A stretch of 64,000 nt of DNA from Telopea speciosissima (taxonomy: Eukaryota > Streptophyta > Magnoliopsida > Proteales > Proteaceae): NCBI RefSeq assembly GCF_018873765.1, contig NC_057921.1:16366604-16430603 (forward strand), written 5' to 3'. Both the position numbers and the translations under genes were made by a program. The notes below the pieces were generated by a model that did not search any database, had not been told where the DNA came from, and was given only the letters and a program-made list of their open reading frames with translations. The first letter of the stretch is position 1. The number at the start of each line of letters is the position of its first letter. Below, piece by piece: positions 36,005 through 46,957 of this stretch.

Positions 36005-39000
36005 TGTCAAACCTTGCACCTGACTGGCTGGAATTTTGGTTCAAGGATAGGAACCCCTGATCAGGCAACCAGGATCACTGTGGAACATCACTCCGGTGAT
36101 ATGGATCAATGAAGAAACCCTTTGCATGTCCTCCTTTATGCCTGTGAGAAGATGGACAGTGGACCCCTGCACTTGCACAGCTCACAGCCTGATGTATGGC
36201 CTGGATCCCAAGTAATCTCTCTCCTCCTCATTACTGTGGGACCCACCTATGTAAAAATGTGCCAAAAACCCCTAATGGGCATGTGGGGACAATACCCTAA
36301 CTTAGGGTCAAACCCTGTGCAAGCCCCATTGAATTTTAGCTTGCTGGAATTCTCTAGGCGATGGCACTAGGTGATGCAGCAAGCCCAGTGACATCGTCCA
36401 GTGACTGATTCTACATATTTTTAATTATTTTAAATGTGGGGACCACCCATTATGGACATGGGCACCCTCCACTGATAGAGGTAAGCCTAAGGGACCACCT
36501 CATGCCCTCAGTTCACTATGGACCCCACCAATGTGCCCAGAATCAGTCTGAATCAGTTCAAAAAATGATTTTTAAAAGGGAACTTAGTGGCCAAATAGGC
36601 CCTAGTTGGGGCTGGGTCTATAAATAGGCAAGTTTGAGCTCATTTAGAGCTCTTGCTCTATTGGGAATCCGTGGGAGAGAAAGGAGAGAAAGAAGAGAGG
36701 AAGAAGAGGAAGGGGAAGAAGAGAGGAGAAGGAAGAAGAAGAGGGAGCTGCTGCCACCCCCCATCCAGCCTGAATCCAAGCTGCTCCTACCCATTTCAGG
36801 TATAAGACACCCCCCTATACCTGCTGTCCCTATTCCTTCTCTATGTATACTATGTTCATACTTCTTAGGCAGCCCAGAACAGCTAGGGTTTGCCCAGATC
36901 CACTCCAGATCTCCCATGCAGACCTTATGCATGGAAGATCTGTGATTTTTGCATAATTTTAAAAGTCTGATATGCTGTTCTTGGGAGCCAAATCTGGCTG
37001 TGCCCTATTGCAGTGCCCAGATTTGCTCCAGATGAACTGATTGGAGTCCTGGGTGCAAGCTAGGGCTGCAGAGACCAAACCTTAGGTGGTTGCAGCCCTG
37101 AACCATTATTTTTTAGGCTTTTCCAGCCTTACATATGGTTGAAATAAGATTCCCAAGCTTGGCAAAACCCTATAACACTATTCACTGGGACTGTCTGGGC
37201 AGCCCTTGGCAGCCTGATGGTGGATCTGATGGAGGATCCAATTGGACCAATGGGTAGGCCATCTCAGGGGCTCCCTAATCCCCCAAACCTATAGAGGATC
37301 AAGAATAAGCCTAGCCTGAAAAGCCCAGCCTTGGGAACTCAGCCCAATGTTGATTTGAGGGCACTGGGCGATGCAGACATCGCCCAGAGCCAACGCCCAG
37401 TGAAGGAAAATTGGTTGTATTGATGATCAGACCTGGGGAACCTCACCCTTTGACCCCTGGACATTGTGGGAAGGCTGGAAAATTACCAAAAAGCCCTTCC
37501 CCACATCTGCCCTTGATTGGAAATGTTTTGGAACCCTAGTGGGCCCATAGGTGAAGGAAGCCCTGCTGTGCTTGGTCCTACAGCATAGATAAGCTGTGGA
37601 TAGCACTGTAAACATATTCTGACCTAGGGCCAGGTGCAAACCTTATTAATGACCATTTTACCCCTTTGATCCACTGACACTGGTTGAGGCACCAGGACAT
37701 GACCTAAGGCCCAGTGCAAGGCCCAGTGATTCCAAGTGAGAACCAACTGAACCCCGGATCAACCCAGTAAGTTTAGGGTAACCCTAGGACTCCCAGTGAC
37801 AGACTGACAACTTAACATAACAACTTTTGATTTACATCTAGGACTTGATCTCGTGCTTGAGGACCACTATCAAACTACTGTGGGAACTGAGTTTGCAACT
37901 GAGGTCTTAGAACCCAACTCAGGTAAGTGAATAATACTATCATATGTGTATATGTAATTATGATATGATGTAGGGGTGTCAATTCTAGGCCCGGCCCGCC
38001 AGGCCCGATCGAGCCCTCCCGATTAAAGTCCAGCCCGGCCCGGCCCAATTACTACACTTGTCGGGCTTAAGCCCGACATGTTTTGTAATCGGGCGGTCCG
38101 GGTGTGGGGTCCTAGCCCGTCAGGTGCCCTACCGGACCAACCGATTCCAGGCCCGACCTAGACCGCCCTGTTGCAGCTCAACCCAGCCCGACCCTTTAAC
38201 TTATAAACTTCCCCTCCCCTTCCCTCCAAATTTCCTTTTTTTTGTTTGTTTTTTTGTTGGTCTTCGACATTTATTGGTTAGATTTAGATACACTTAACGT
38301 AGGTAAGATGAGGCTTAGTTTTAGTTTTTAGATCTTACTTTGTTAGATGTGCTTCTATTTGGTGTTGTGTTGCTATTTTTTTATTACCCTCTACTTAGTT
38401 TGTTAGAAGTGTTTCTATTCGGTGTTATGCTGCTATTATTTTTCCCTCTACTTACTTTGTTAGATGTGCTTCTATTCGGTGTTCTGCTGCTATTTTAGTT
38501 GGGATAAGTTTTATTTGATTTTAAGTTGAGGTGTACAGTGAGTGCCCAACGGTGTGATGGTTTGAACTTAAAATTCTGGTTGCATATCAATTAGTAAGCC
38601 TACACCGTTTAGAGACCATTTAGAGTTAAACGGCTCATTAGCCCATTTTAGACCCGATTTAGGCCCGTTTAGCCTGAATAAGGCTGCCCCGATTAAAGAC
38701 CGAACATTGACCGACCAAAATAAAATCGTACCATGCCCGCCCAAGGTAAGCCCGAATGCCTAAACGGTTAGACATGGTGCAGCCTATAAAATTGGTGAGG
38801 CCCGGCTAGGCCTGACCGAGACCGACTGAGCCTGACCAGTTGACACCCCTAATTTGATGTTGGCTAATAAGAATTGAATATAATTGATATATTATTTACT
38901 TCTGTTCAAACTACTCAAATCACTGCATAATGACTGTCTGTTGATCAACACTGTGAATTCTTCTATGATGATTGTGCATGTTAGACTAGATGCCGTAGTC

Positions 39001-40133
39001 GACTTGAAAATGAGGCCCATGGTAGCCCATAGTATGGGATGCAATTGACACCACCTGACTCATACGATGCCATATAGACATGGGACTAGAGTTTCATCAC
39101 CCATTCTACGCACCCTTGCCAATAAGGGTTAAGGTGTTGGATGCCTGTGGGGGCGACCATCAGAAAAATGAGAAAAGAGAAAAAGGAATGAATAGAACAC
39201 CGGAATGGTGCATATGGGCTATAAGCCAGAAAAGAAAAGAAAAGAGAAAAGAAATGGATTGTCCCACAGGTTAATCACAGAGGGTTGGTCGGGCTGACCT
39301 TGGTGAACGAATGCAGGAGCTGACTGGTCATCTCCGATAACTCAATGGGTGTATCGCAGGAAGGGGTTAGAAGCCCGCACCAGGGATACATGTATTGGGG
39401 ATTGTAGTAGCACAGATCTGACTTAGTTGTATTGCTAGGTGGCTAATAATAAACTGGACTTGCAGATCATGTAAGATCATTTGAACTATGAATTGTGATT
39501 GCATGTGCATGCATGGTTGATGTTATTTGCTCACGAGCTCGGTGGGGCTCACACTCTGTTATGCAATATTTTTCTTAGATGATTTTGCAGATCGATGCCG
39601 CTGTGGCATGGAGGGTCATCTCGAGGAGGAGAGTCCTGGTTGTTACGATGATGTTGGTGTGGACCCCAATGGAGGTCATACCAATCCTGCATACTTTCTC
39701 AGTGGTCGTGGATGAAGACCACTGAGAAGTGCTTCTGATGTTTTGCTGTGGGAACTCCTTTTTGTTTTGTTAGGACTTTTCCTATTCTGACTGTGGATCA
39801 GTTGTAGCTTTCTTTACATTTTCTTTTTGGGGTTGAGTATGCTCACCCTGTATATAGCCATGTATGTAGTACTGTACTTATCAGCTTTGTTTCTTGTTTG
39901 TGGGTTGGAGGGAAATGTATAAACTATCTTATATTTATATTATCACCATTTCCCTGTATCACTATGCTTCCTTTTATGATTGAATTGTAGTCTATTTGCT
40001 GCTGCACTCTGATCTTACCTATGGTAAAGAGATGGATTGTGGTTCCATGATCATAAGCACTGCTTCTAGATCTGTGGGATTTGGCGGATTGCTGTTATAC
40101 AATTCGGGTCACCTACCAAATCCTCCTAGGGGG
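36005..40133 (+). mobile_element. Solo LTR, family D copy 2, carrying a hAT insertion
   Basis: It is the inverted counterpart of 2182-5429. It starts TGTCAAACC at 36005 and matches D1 throughout, ending just short of the GGGTGTGACA terminus (about 20 bases missing at 40133). Without the 881-bp hAT insert and its duplication it is about 3.24 kb, equal to D1. TATAAATA at 36619-36626 fixes plus-strand transcription. No primer-binding site follows. The open frames in it mirror those in D1 and are not conserved as proteins. Confidence 0.75.
37971..38851. mobile_element. hAT-type non-autonomous element in solo LTR D2
   Basis: Perfect 12-bp terminal inverted repeats TAGGGGTGTCAA/TTGACACCCCTA bound 881 bp. 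The flanking octamers ATATGATG (37963-37970) and ATTTGATG (38852-38859) differ by one base. D1 lacks this segment at the same place, which confirms insertion. Internal GGCCCG-rich arms resemble the MITE at 33287, so both belong to one hAT-like group. No transposase frame is present. Confidence 0.85.
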
Positions 40134-40913
40134 TTTTTAAATTCTCTTCTTGTCCTTTCCGTAGTTTTTTTTCTGGTCCACTTTTCTCCCAAAACTATAT
40201 AGGTGGTCTTCAGGTTCTCATACTGTTCTAGGAGGGATTTGAGAGTGAGGTGGACCAGAAGTCCATTGTCAAAACAAGTCCCAAGATCCTTGAATTTTTT
40301 TTTGCAATGGAAGCTATTTAAAGTATGTATTCTCGCACTTTTCCATTACAATCAAACTATGCTAAGAGAAGTTAATTCATCAATACTCCTTTCTCAGCTA
40401 TTTGGGAAATCTCAATTACTAGTGGTAGTAACTATGGGTTTAGTCTCACTAAAAACTTAGTCTAACTGGATTAGACAAAATGCCATATCTAAGTCCTCTT
40501 TCCATTCCTTACAGGTGTCCCCAAATAGGGCATGAACAATGGAAAAAGTTACCTTGAACAACCATCCTTGAGATAGTATAACTCAGATATATACATACAC
40601 TAGTCTATGGGAGCATAACTTAGGTATGATATAAACACACCAAAATGAGTAAATTAGCTAGCATAGGAGAATACAAATTACTAGCAATATAAATCACATG
40701 AAAGTCACAACCGGACTACATCTTCACCCTTTGGGGCATAAGATGCATTGGTCCTTTCATAAATCCACATTTACCATGAAAGAAATAATAGTGTACGGAT
40801 CCTATCACCTTTGGGCATATAGAACTCCTAGACTACCGTTCTTTCCTATACTTGTATGAGCATGCACATTTATTTTAAACTTGGGTAGCATCACCTTTGG
40901 GCATATACTACCA
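40134..40913. other. Unassigned DNA
   Basis: AT-rich sequence without a recognisable gene. CCTTTGGGCATATA-like phrases occur near 40810 and 40890, just before the tandem repeat, and may belong to an old copia leader. Confidence 0.3.
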
Positions 40914-41236
40914 ACTTTGCTACCATGTCAGACTGCAGAGAAACTTGACATGCCACTTTGATAGTCAACATCTCATTCCCCACAAATCCCATAAAAGGAA
41001 AAATATGCAGCTAAACAATAACTTTGTTGCCATGGTAGAACTATAGAGAAACTTGATGTGCCACTTTGGTGGTCAACATCTCATTCCCCCACAGTTCCTA
41101 TAAAAAGAAAAATTTACAGCCAAACAATAACTTTACTAGCATAGTAGAACTACAGAGAAACTTGGCGTTCCACTTTGATGGTCAACATCTCATTCCCCTA
41201 CAGTTCCCATAAAATAAAAGTTTGCAGCCAAATAAG
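40914..41236. repeat. Three tandem units of about 107-109 bp
   Basis: Units start at ACTTTG near 40914, 41021 and 41130. Each contains AGAGAAACTTG, CCACTTTG, GGTCAACATCTCATTCCCC and CAGCCAAA- or CAGCTAAA-type phrases. They are diverged by scattered substitutions. Confidence 0.8.
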
Positions 41237-41679
41237 TGGAAGAATATACATTACATCTTTCTAACAACTTAACCAGTGTTAAAGAATAATGTTGTCATGC
41301 ACTGAAATAGTTTTGGCAAGTTTTAGTCCCCATAAACAACCAGAATAATGCCAAAATTCAAAACTTAAATTCAAACAGGAAATCCCATAAAAGGAGAGAC
41401 ACGAAACCTAAAATAAAAGGTGCCCTTGGAGTTATTGTTTAGACATACACAGGACACCACGGCGTAGGTCTCGAAGAGATGAAGATAACGAGCCAAGGCA
41501 CTGCCACGCGCTCTCAAGCACCCCGATCAAAGATGGCGCGTGAAAGCACTCGCGCTTGGTCAAACCCCGATTCAATTTTGGTCCTGCTCGGTCCGAACCG
41601 GGTTGGTTTTCTCAAATTAATTGGGTACTGGCCCGAACCGGTTTACCATGTCAACAAAAACATGTCAATAGGTCGAAAC
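41237..41679. other. Unassigned DNA
   Basis: No gene is supported. The open frame at 41479-41730 overlaps the antisense copia scrap and matches nothing I know. Confidence 0.3.
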
Positions 41680-41886
41680 TTAGTTTCCAAAATCAAAGTC
41701 ATAACCCAGTTTCTCAAGCTTAGAAACTGAAAGAAGGTTCCTCCTAATAGTAGGAGTATAAAAGACATCCCTTAAAACAAAAATTTCTCCATAATCTAAA
41801 TGCAAGGTAAAAGAGCCAATCCCTTTGATCTCTACTTTATCCTGGATCCCCATGCCTAAATTTAGGACAGAACTAAATAGTTCCAA
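41680..41886 (-). pseudogene. Ty1/copia fragment, segment between protease and integrase
   Basis: The 68-residue frame contains KVEIKGIGSF, LRDVFYTPTIRRNLLSVSKL and GYDFDFGN. These match the conserved copia segment that follows the protease and precedes the pre-integrase domain. No adjoining pol is recognisable, and it is separate from the remnant at 33115-36004, which has its own copy of this region. Confidence 0.7.
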
Positions 41887-42908
41887 CTCTTCAATTCAGG
41901 GTAACTTAAACTGCGTGAAAGTCCATTGTTAAAACTAACAACATCCCAAGATACTAGATACTAAGCTAAGATTTATTGAACGTTCAAATAACAATTTAAA
42001 TGAGTCTTTTTTCATCGACGGATCTTGGGTCAGGAATCTTTGACCGGGTTTGGCATCTTTGACCAAGTCGGGTCAACACTGACTGGGCCAAAAATGACCC
42101 ACAAGTAAAAGAATATTCTAGGGAATATTCCATTTCCCTACCATTTGTTTGTTTTTGTTTTTTTTTTTAAGCCAACGACGAGTGAGATCTACTCACCAGT
42201 CGGCCGGCGCGTGACGGCGTGTCCGACGTTGACTGGTGGCAGTCCACCCACTGTTTTTCTCGTCTCGCCGAGACCTTCCACATGGTGGTATCAAAATAGA
42301 ATTTCACCAGACAAAAATTCCGGTAGCGGCAGAAACGTGCATATTTCCCAAATTTTGAAAAAAAAAATTGGATAAAATTTGATCTTTCATGAAGATCGAT
42401 TCAATTAAAAGTTCTTTGTTGATTCTAGATCATATGGGAAGTCTTTGATGCCACTTGTTTGATTAACCTAATCTCCTTTGGGTTTAGACAGTGATAAAAC
42501 CCTACACTATCATGCCCATATGAACCCTAGAACAAAACTTTCAATGGAAATAGAAAGGGAAAGAGATCGTAGTACCTTGCACCTTGGTATACTGATGCAG
42601 AATAATAAGATAATAATCAAGATCTCCTCCTTGCTCTGTGCTTGGCGAAACACACCTTGAAGGGATCTTTTGCATGGTGCACTAGGTGGGAGAAATAGGG
42701 AAGTAAAAACAACGTGACTACAGGGACCCTTCTAATTAGTACTTATAGTACCACAATGGGTTTGGGCTGATGCATCTCAATTAGAACCGAGGGACATGCT
42801 TGAACCAGCTTCAGTATTAGGATCCCCACCAATTAACCGTGCCAAGTAATTAATTAAGCCTATCAAATTAACTTTGAAAAATTTATTACAAAAGACCCTA
42901 CATTATGA
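41887..42908. other. Unassigned DNA, probably decayed retroelement
   Basis: GT-rich and A-rich stretches, a CCGGCGCGTGACGGCG block near 42205, and LTR-like text near 42480-42700. TGGTATCA occurs at 42286 on the plus strand but without an LTR end before it. No gene is supported. Confidence 0.3.
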
Positions 42909-43024
42909 ACCACCATGATAGTGGGTTATGTACAAAATGGTGCTGCCGACATGGCTCATCGTCTGTTTAATGAAATGCTGAACAGAGATGCTCCTGCTTG
43001 AAATGCCATGTTAAGCGGATACCC
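42909..43024 (+). pseudogene. Pentatricopeptide-repeat (PPR) gene fragment
   Basis: In one frame the sequence reads TTMIVGYVQNG...ADMAHRLFNEMLNRDAPA, then TGA (42999-43001) and NAMLSGY. This is the alternating helix pattern of plant PLS-class PPR proteins, where RD....WNAM..GY is typical. The TGA sits exactly where Trp is expected, a single TGG-to-TGA change. Only a little over one repeat survives and neighbouring sequence shows no PPR signal. It is a relic of a gene that probably acted in organelle RNA processing. Confidence 0.7.
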
Positions 43025-43239
43025 ACACAAAATAGATTGCATAGGATACATAATATATTTTGTTCAAAGGCATACCAAACCTGTTTTCTAATTATATAAT
43101 ATATTGTATAAATAGTAACCAAACAAGTATTATTTGTGGACCATAATTTATTATCATAAATGATTTCTTAAAAATAAGTAATAAATACAAATAGAAATCA
43201 ACCAAAGAAAAGGTCATTATTAGAATAATTTGAATATTA

Positions 43240-43359
43240 GGTTGTGTTTGGTATGCACTCTTGGAATAGATTCTGAGTCTAGAATGTATTCTAAAACCAA
43301 ATTCTTCTCAATTTTCTTGCTTCAGATTGCTTTCTAGACTCAAAATACTAAACACAGTC
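43240..43359. mobile_element. Tourist-like (PIF/Harbinger) MITE
   Basis: A 120-bp element with terminal inverted repeats GGTTGTGTTTGGTAT and the complement of ATACTAAACACAGTC, flanked by TTA on both sides (43237-43239, 43360-43362). TIR sequence, TTA duplication and size are typical of Tourist-like MITEs. The interior is partly self-complementary (TAGACTC and GAGTCTA). Confidence 0.7.
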
Positions 43360-43829
43360 TTAATTTGATATCAATAGTATCCCGAAGGACCCGAACCAAT
43401 TGGGCCTCGACTCAAACTTGGGTAGAACAGTATTTGGGAGATCTGTCTAAAACTCATTTCTGAGGGATCAGCAAATCAACTCAAGATCAATCCGAACTGT
43501 TACCATGTGAACTCAGTGGATACGGGCAATCTGATTGTGATCTCTAAATCTATAGTTCTAATCTAGTCTGAACATCTGGTATGGTTTGGTTTATAACCAA
43601 GAACAATATGATGTTGTACCAATTGGTGCACAGTTTTACAGGAATGATAGGCTCTCCTAATCAAAAGTTGGGGCATTATATTTCACTATAATGCTTACTC
43701 CCATTATGTATTAGCATATATACTCCTAGTTTTTTTTTTTCTTACCATTTGATCGATATGTTCGGACTAGTCAATCACCACCCTAGTTATCCCTTCCAAT
43801 TCCCCCTTCAACCTTCCCCCAAAAAAAAA
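43360..43829. other. Unassigned AT-rich DNA
   Basis: No gene or repeat is supported between the MITE and the Mutator-like element. Confidence 0.3.
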
Positions 43830-45268
43830 GGGAAATTATCAACGCCACCCCCTGACATTTGCCTATATTTTAAGGCACACCCACTAAGGATTATAATATC
43901 AATCGTTACCCATTTATGAACGGTGTTAACATATGATATTTTTTTGACCAATATGCCCTTTACACTAAAAACATAAAAAAAATCTATTCCTAAATCGTTT
44001 CTTACCTTTGGAGACTTCAAAACTAGCATACACTCGCCCCATCCCTTCCCCTGCTACCTGACGAGCTTCTTTACCCCACCCATTTCCGGCCACTCTAAGT
44101 CAGTCTATACTCTCCGTTCTATCTCTCTCTTCTCACACACACTGTACTCCCCTTCCCCTGCACTTTGGGCACACACCACACACTCACCCCACTCCCTTCC
44201 CCTGCTACCTGAACTCACACACACACACACTCTATGGCTGAGCACACATAACACTACAAGACCTGCGATCTCAAACATATCCCCTCCAGTTCAAATATAA
44301 GTTGATCGTACCCTTCCAATGCAGTCAAGTCAACAGCCCGACCAACAACAGTCCCTTGCATTTGAACCTTCAGAATCACAAATCCACTTTCTGTGGACAA
44401 ATTATCAGATGAATGATACTATTGTGCTTCCTAATTAAAATCTATACTTCATGACCTCTTTCTAAATAAAATCTGTGTTCATCATGCACCTTTGATTATC
44501 AAACAACAGGTTTTAACATACCTTGACACGACTCCTGGTGGAAGAACTACAGTAACTCTACTTGCTTTGACTACCCTTTGGTGACACCTGTACCAACCAT
44601 TGTTTATGTTCCTTCGAGACTTTTGAGAGGTCCGATTTTTGGTCTGAATCAGCTCCAGAACTAGCCAGTGGGGTCAATCAGTCAATGGTTGCACGTGATA
44701 CACTCATGGGACATGATGGTGTCTTCTCTATAGAACCCAAGATATCTGGTATATTTACCAGATTGATCCCAAACAATCGGTAGCCACTTGCCATCTAAGA
44801 TTTCATCCTTCTCTCAGCAGGATCAACCAATAATTGTTTCTTAGCTTCGACGTAAATGAACATGAAATACCAGTAAACAGTGGAAATGGAGCATCTCCTG
44901 TACTCGCCGGAGTAAGGAAGATGGTGGTCGGTTGACACTGGGCCGCTTTATCACCGGAGTATGTCTCTTCTTTAGAAGACAGTAGGTTTGTAGTGGATTC
45001 TCAAGGTTGTCGCCGAGTGTGAGGAAGAAGATGGGTTAGTGGATTTAATCGCAAGGGTAGATTAGGTACTTCGCATATTAAGAAGGGCAAAATTATCTTT
45101 TAAAAAATATTTAATAGCTGATATCACCACTTAAGAGCTCTTAACTAACGGTAGGGGGTCTGTGTAGAATTAGTTTGGTAAAGCAGGGGGTGACATTGAT
45201 ATTATGATAGTTAGTGGGTGTGCCTTAAAATATAGGCAAACATCAGGGGGTGGCGCTGATAATTTCCC
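43830..45268. mobile_element. Mutator-like element carrying captured host gene sequence (Pack-MULE)
   Basis: Long terminal inverted repeats are directly readable. GGGAAATTATCAACGCCACC at 43830 and the following ~60 bases recur, inverted, at the right end (45268 leftwards) with about six differences, including CACCCCCTGA and the AAGGCACACCCACTAA phrase. Weaker similarity extends further in. The sharp repeats, lack of transposase and ~1.44-kb size fit a non-autonomous Mutator-like element. The target duplication is masked by matching C/A runs at both ends (CCCCCAAAA). The centre holds an antisense auxin response factor fragment. Short open frames at the two ends are TIR sequence. Confidence 0.75.
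44254..44794 (-). pseudogene. ARF: Captured auxin response factor (ARF) fragment: two exons and the intron between them
   Basis: ARFs are DNA-binding transcription factors of auxin signalling. On the minus strand an exon-like frame from 44794 reads GYRLFGINL, ASSGADSDQKSDLSKVSKE, QVSPK and STRSRVK, and ends at 44522 before GTATGT. After a 154-base intron ending CTGAAG, the frame continues from 44367 as [20 protein letters not shown] and DQLIFELE, the start of the C-terminal PB1 (Aux/IAA-type) domain. It then loses similarity near 44280 and stops at 44254. The junction falls between Lys and Val, in phase 0, as in many ARF genes from memory. Two in-frame stops in the first exon disable it. The DNA-binding B3 part and most of PB1 are absent. 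The retained intron means capture was from genomic DNA, not mRNA. Confidence 0.85.
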
Positions 45269-45412
45269 CCAAAAAATTGGGTTATAAATTGCAATTCTCA
45301 TGTGGCCTATTAGCTCTTTTTTATTTATTTAGTTTTTTAAGGTCAATTGTATTACAGAAAAATAGAATAAAAACGAAGTACAAGAATATAGACTGGGATA
45401 GTTTGAACTCAT

Positions 45413-45486
45413 GGCCTATTAGCTCAGTTGGTTAGAGCGTCGTGCTAATAACGCGAAGGTCGCAGGTTCGAGACCTACATAGGCCA
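45413..45486 (+). tRNA. tRNA-Ile (anticodon AAU)
   Basis: The 74-nt sequence folds as a cloverleaf. Acceptor GGCCTAT pairs fully with ATAGGCC (45479-45485). The D-loop region AGCTCAGTTGGTTAGAGC is present. Anticodon stem TCGTG/CGCGA encloses loop CTAATAA with anticodon AAT at 45447-45449, which becomes IAU after modification and reads AUU, AUC and AUA. Box A and box B (GGTTCGAGACC) are intact. One oddity is a C-A mismatch in the T stem (GCAGG against CCTAC), which may lower stability. No intron and no encoded CCA. A T8 run at 45492 fits Pol III termination. This is the only host gene here that looks functional. Confidence 0.9.
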
Positions 45487-45491
45487 ATTTT

Positions 45492-45499
45492 ATTTTTTT
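45492..45499 (+). terminator. Pol III terminator of the tRNA-Ile
   Basis: A run of eight T begins six bases after the tRNA 3' end. Confidence 0.75.
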
Positions 45500-45503
45500 T
45501 CCA

Positions 45504-46957
45504 TTATTTTAGGTTGTGCTCACATAGATCTACCAATGTTATACTGTGACTATATTATAATTACAGAACAGGTTGAGGTAGACCAGGAGTAAAAGGCCTG
45601 ATTTTAGATTCATGATTCTCTAACTACTATTGCAATGCTAATTGATTATTTTAAAAGGTCCAACACAAAACCTTTAGGTTATAGTTCTATAACTTCAAAT
45701 ATATACCACCCTCATGTGTGGGGGGAATGAGATATCACTGTAAAAGTGGAAAGACACATGAGGGGAAGAAAGGAACCATGGGCTCAAATACCATGTTAGA
45801 GGATCCAACCCAAACCTGTAAGGCATTAGAGCTCCTCAGGTATATGAAGGAACCTAGTACCTAAACAAACCGATGTGAGACTATAGCTCTATAAACTCTC
45901 AATAACTATTTCAGTATTTTACATTTTAACATTTAAGCCTTTACAATTTAGCAATTATAACCTTGAGATCTTCTGTCATGCCCCAAACCACCTCCTGGGA
46001 GGATTTAGGCAAGTGACCCGGATATCCTATGACATCCGCCAATCCCTAAGGATCAAGAAGCAGTTAACTCACAAACACACACACCCATAACAAGGGATAA
46101 AATGAGATACAAAGTGTTGTGGAAGTTAAAGCTTATCATTAAACATTCAGAATAAATAGTACATTGTTCATTTCTCCATTTCACCACTTGATTATGCAGT
46201 CAATATTTTTCTAACCAATAGCTTTACAAAATTATTTAGGTTGTGCTCACATAGATCTACCAATGTTATACTATGACTATATTATAATTACAGAATAGGT
46301 TGAGGTAGACAAGGAGTAAAAGACCTGATTTTAGATTCATGATTCTCTAACTACTATTGCAATGCTAATTGATTATTTTAAAAGGTCCAACACAAAACCT
46401 TTAGGTGATAGTTCTATAACTTCAAATATATAGCTCCCTCATGTGTGGGGGGAATGAGATATCACTGTAAAAGTGGAAAGACACATGAGGGGAAGAAAGG
46501 AACCATGGGCTCTAATACCATGTTAGAGGATCCAACCCAAAACTGTAAGGCATTAGAGCTCCTCAATTATATGAAGGAACCTAGTACCTAAACAAACCGA
46601 TGTGAGACTATATCTCTATAAACTCTCAATAACTATTTCAGTATTTTACATTTTAACATTGAAGCCTTTACAATTTAGCAATTATAACCTTGAGATCTTC
46701 TGTCATGCCCCAAACCACCCCCTGGGAGGATTTAGGCAAGTGACCCGGATCCTACGACATCCGCTAATCCCTAAGGATCAAGAAGCGGTTAACTCACAAA
46801 CACACACACCCATAACAAGGGATAAAATGAGATACAGAGTGTTGCGGAAGCTAAAGCTTATCATTAAACATTCAGAATAAATAGTACATTGTTCATTTCT
46901 CCATTTCACCACTTGATTATACAGCCAATATTTTTCTAACTAATAGCTTTATAAAAT
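45504..46957. repeat. 727-bp tandem duplication spanning an LTR boundary
   Basis: 45504-46230 is repeated at 46231-46957 with few differences; GGTTGTGCTCACATAG and TGTCATGCCCC both recur at an offset of exactly 727. Each unit holds about 470 bp of flank plus the first ~257 bp of a family-D-like LTR. Only the second unit continues into the full LTR. Confidence 0.9.
45974..46230 (-). mobile_element. Terminal fragment of a family-D-like LTR
   Basis: It begins TGTCATGCCCCAAACC and is cut at the duplication junction. It is a by-product of the tandem duplication, not a separate insertion. Confidence 0.75.

Noticed and set aside
36634..36945. 103-codon frame and its antisense partner in LTR D2
   Set aside because: It sits in the U3/R region with a GA-rich core, and copy D1 does not conserve it as protein.
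42286..42297. TGGTATCAAAAT as a copia primer-binding site
   Set aside because: It lacks the GAGC part of TGGTATCAGAGC, and no LTR terminus precedes it.
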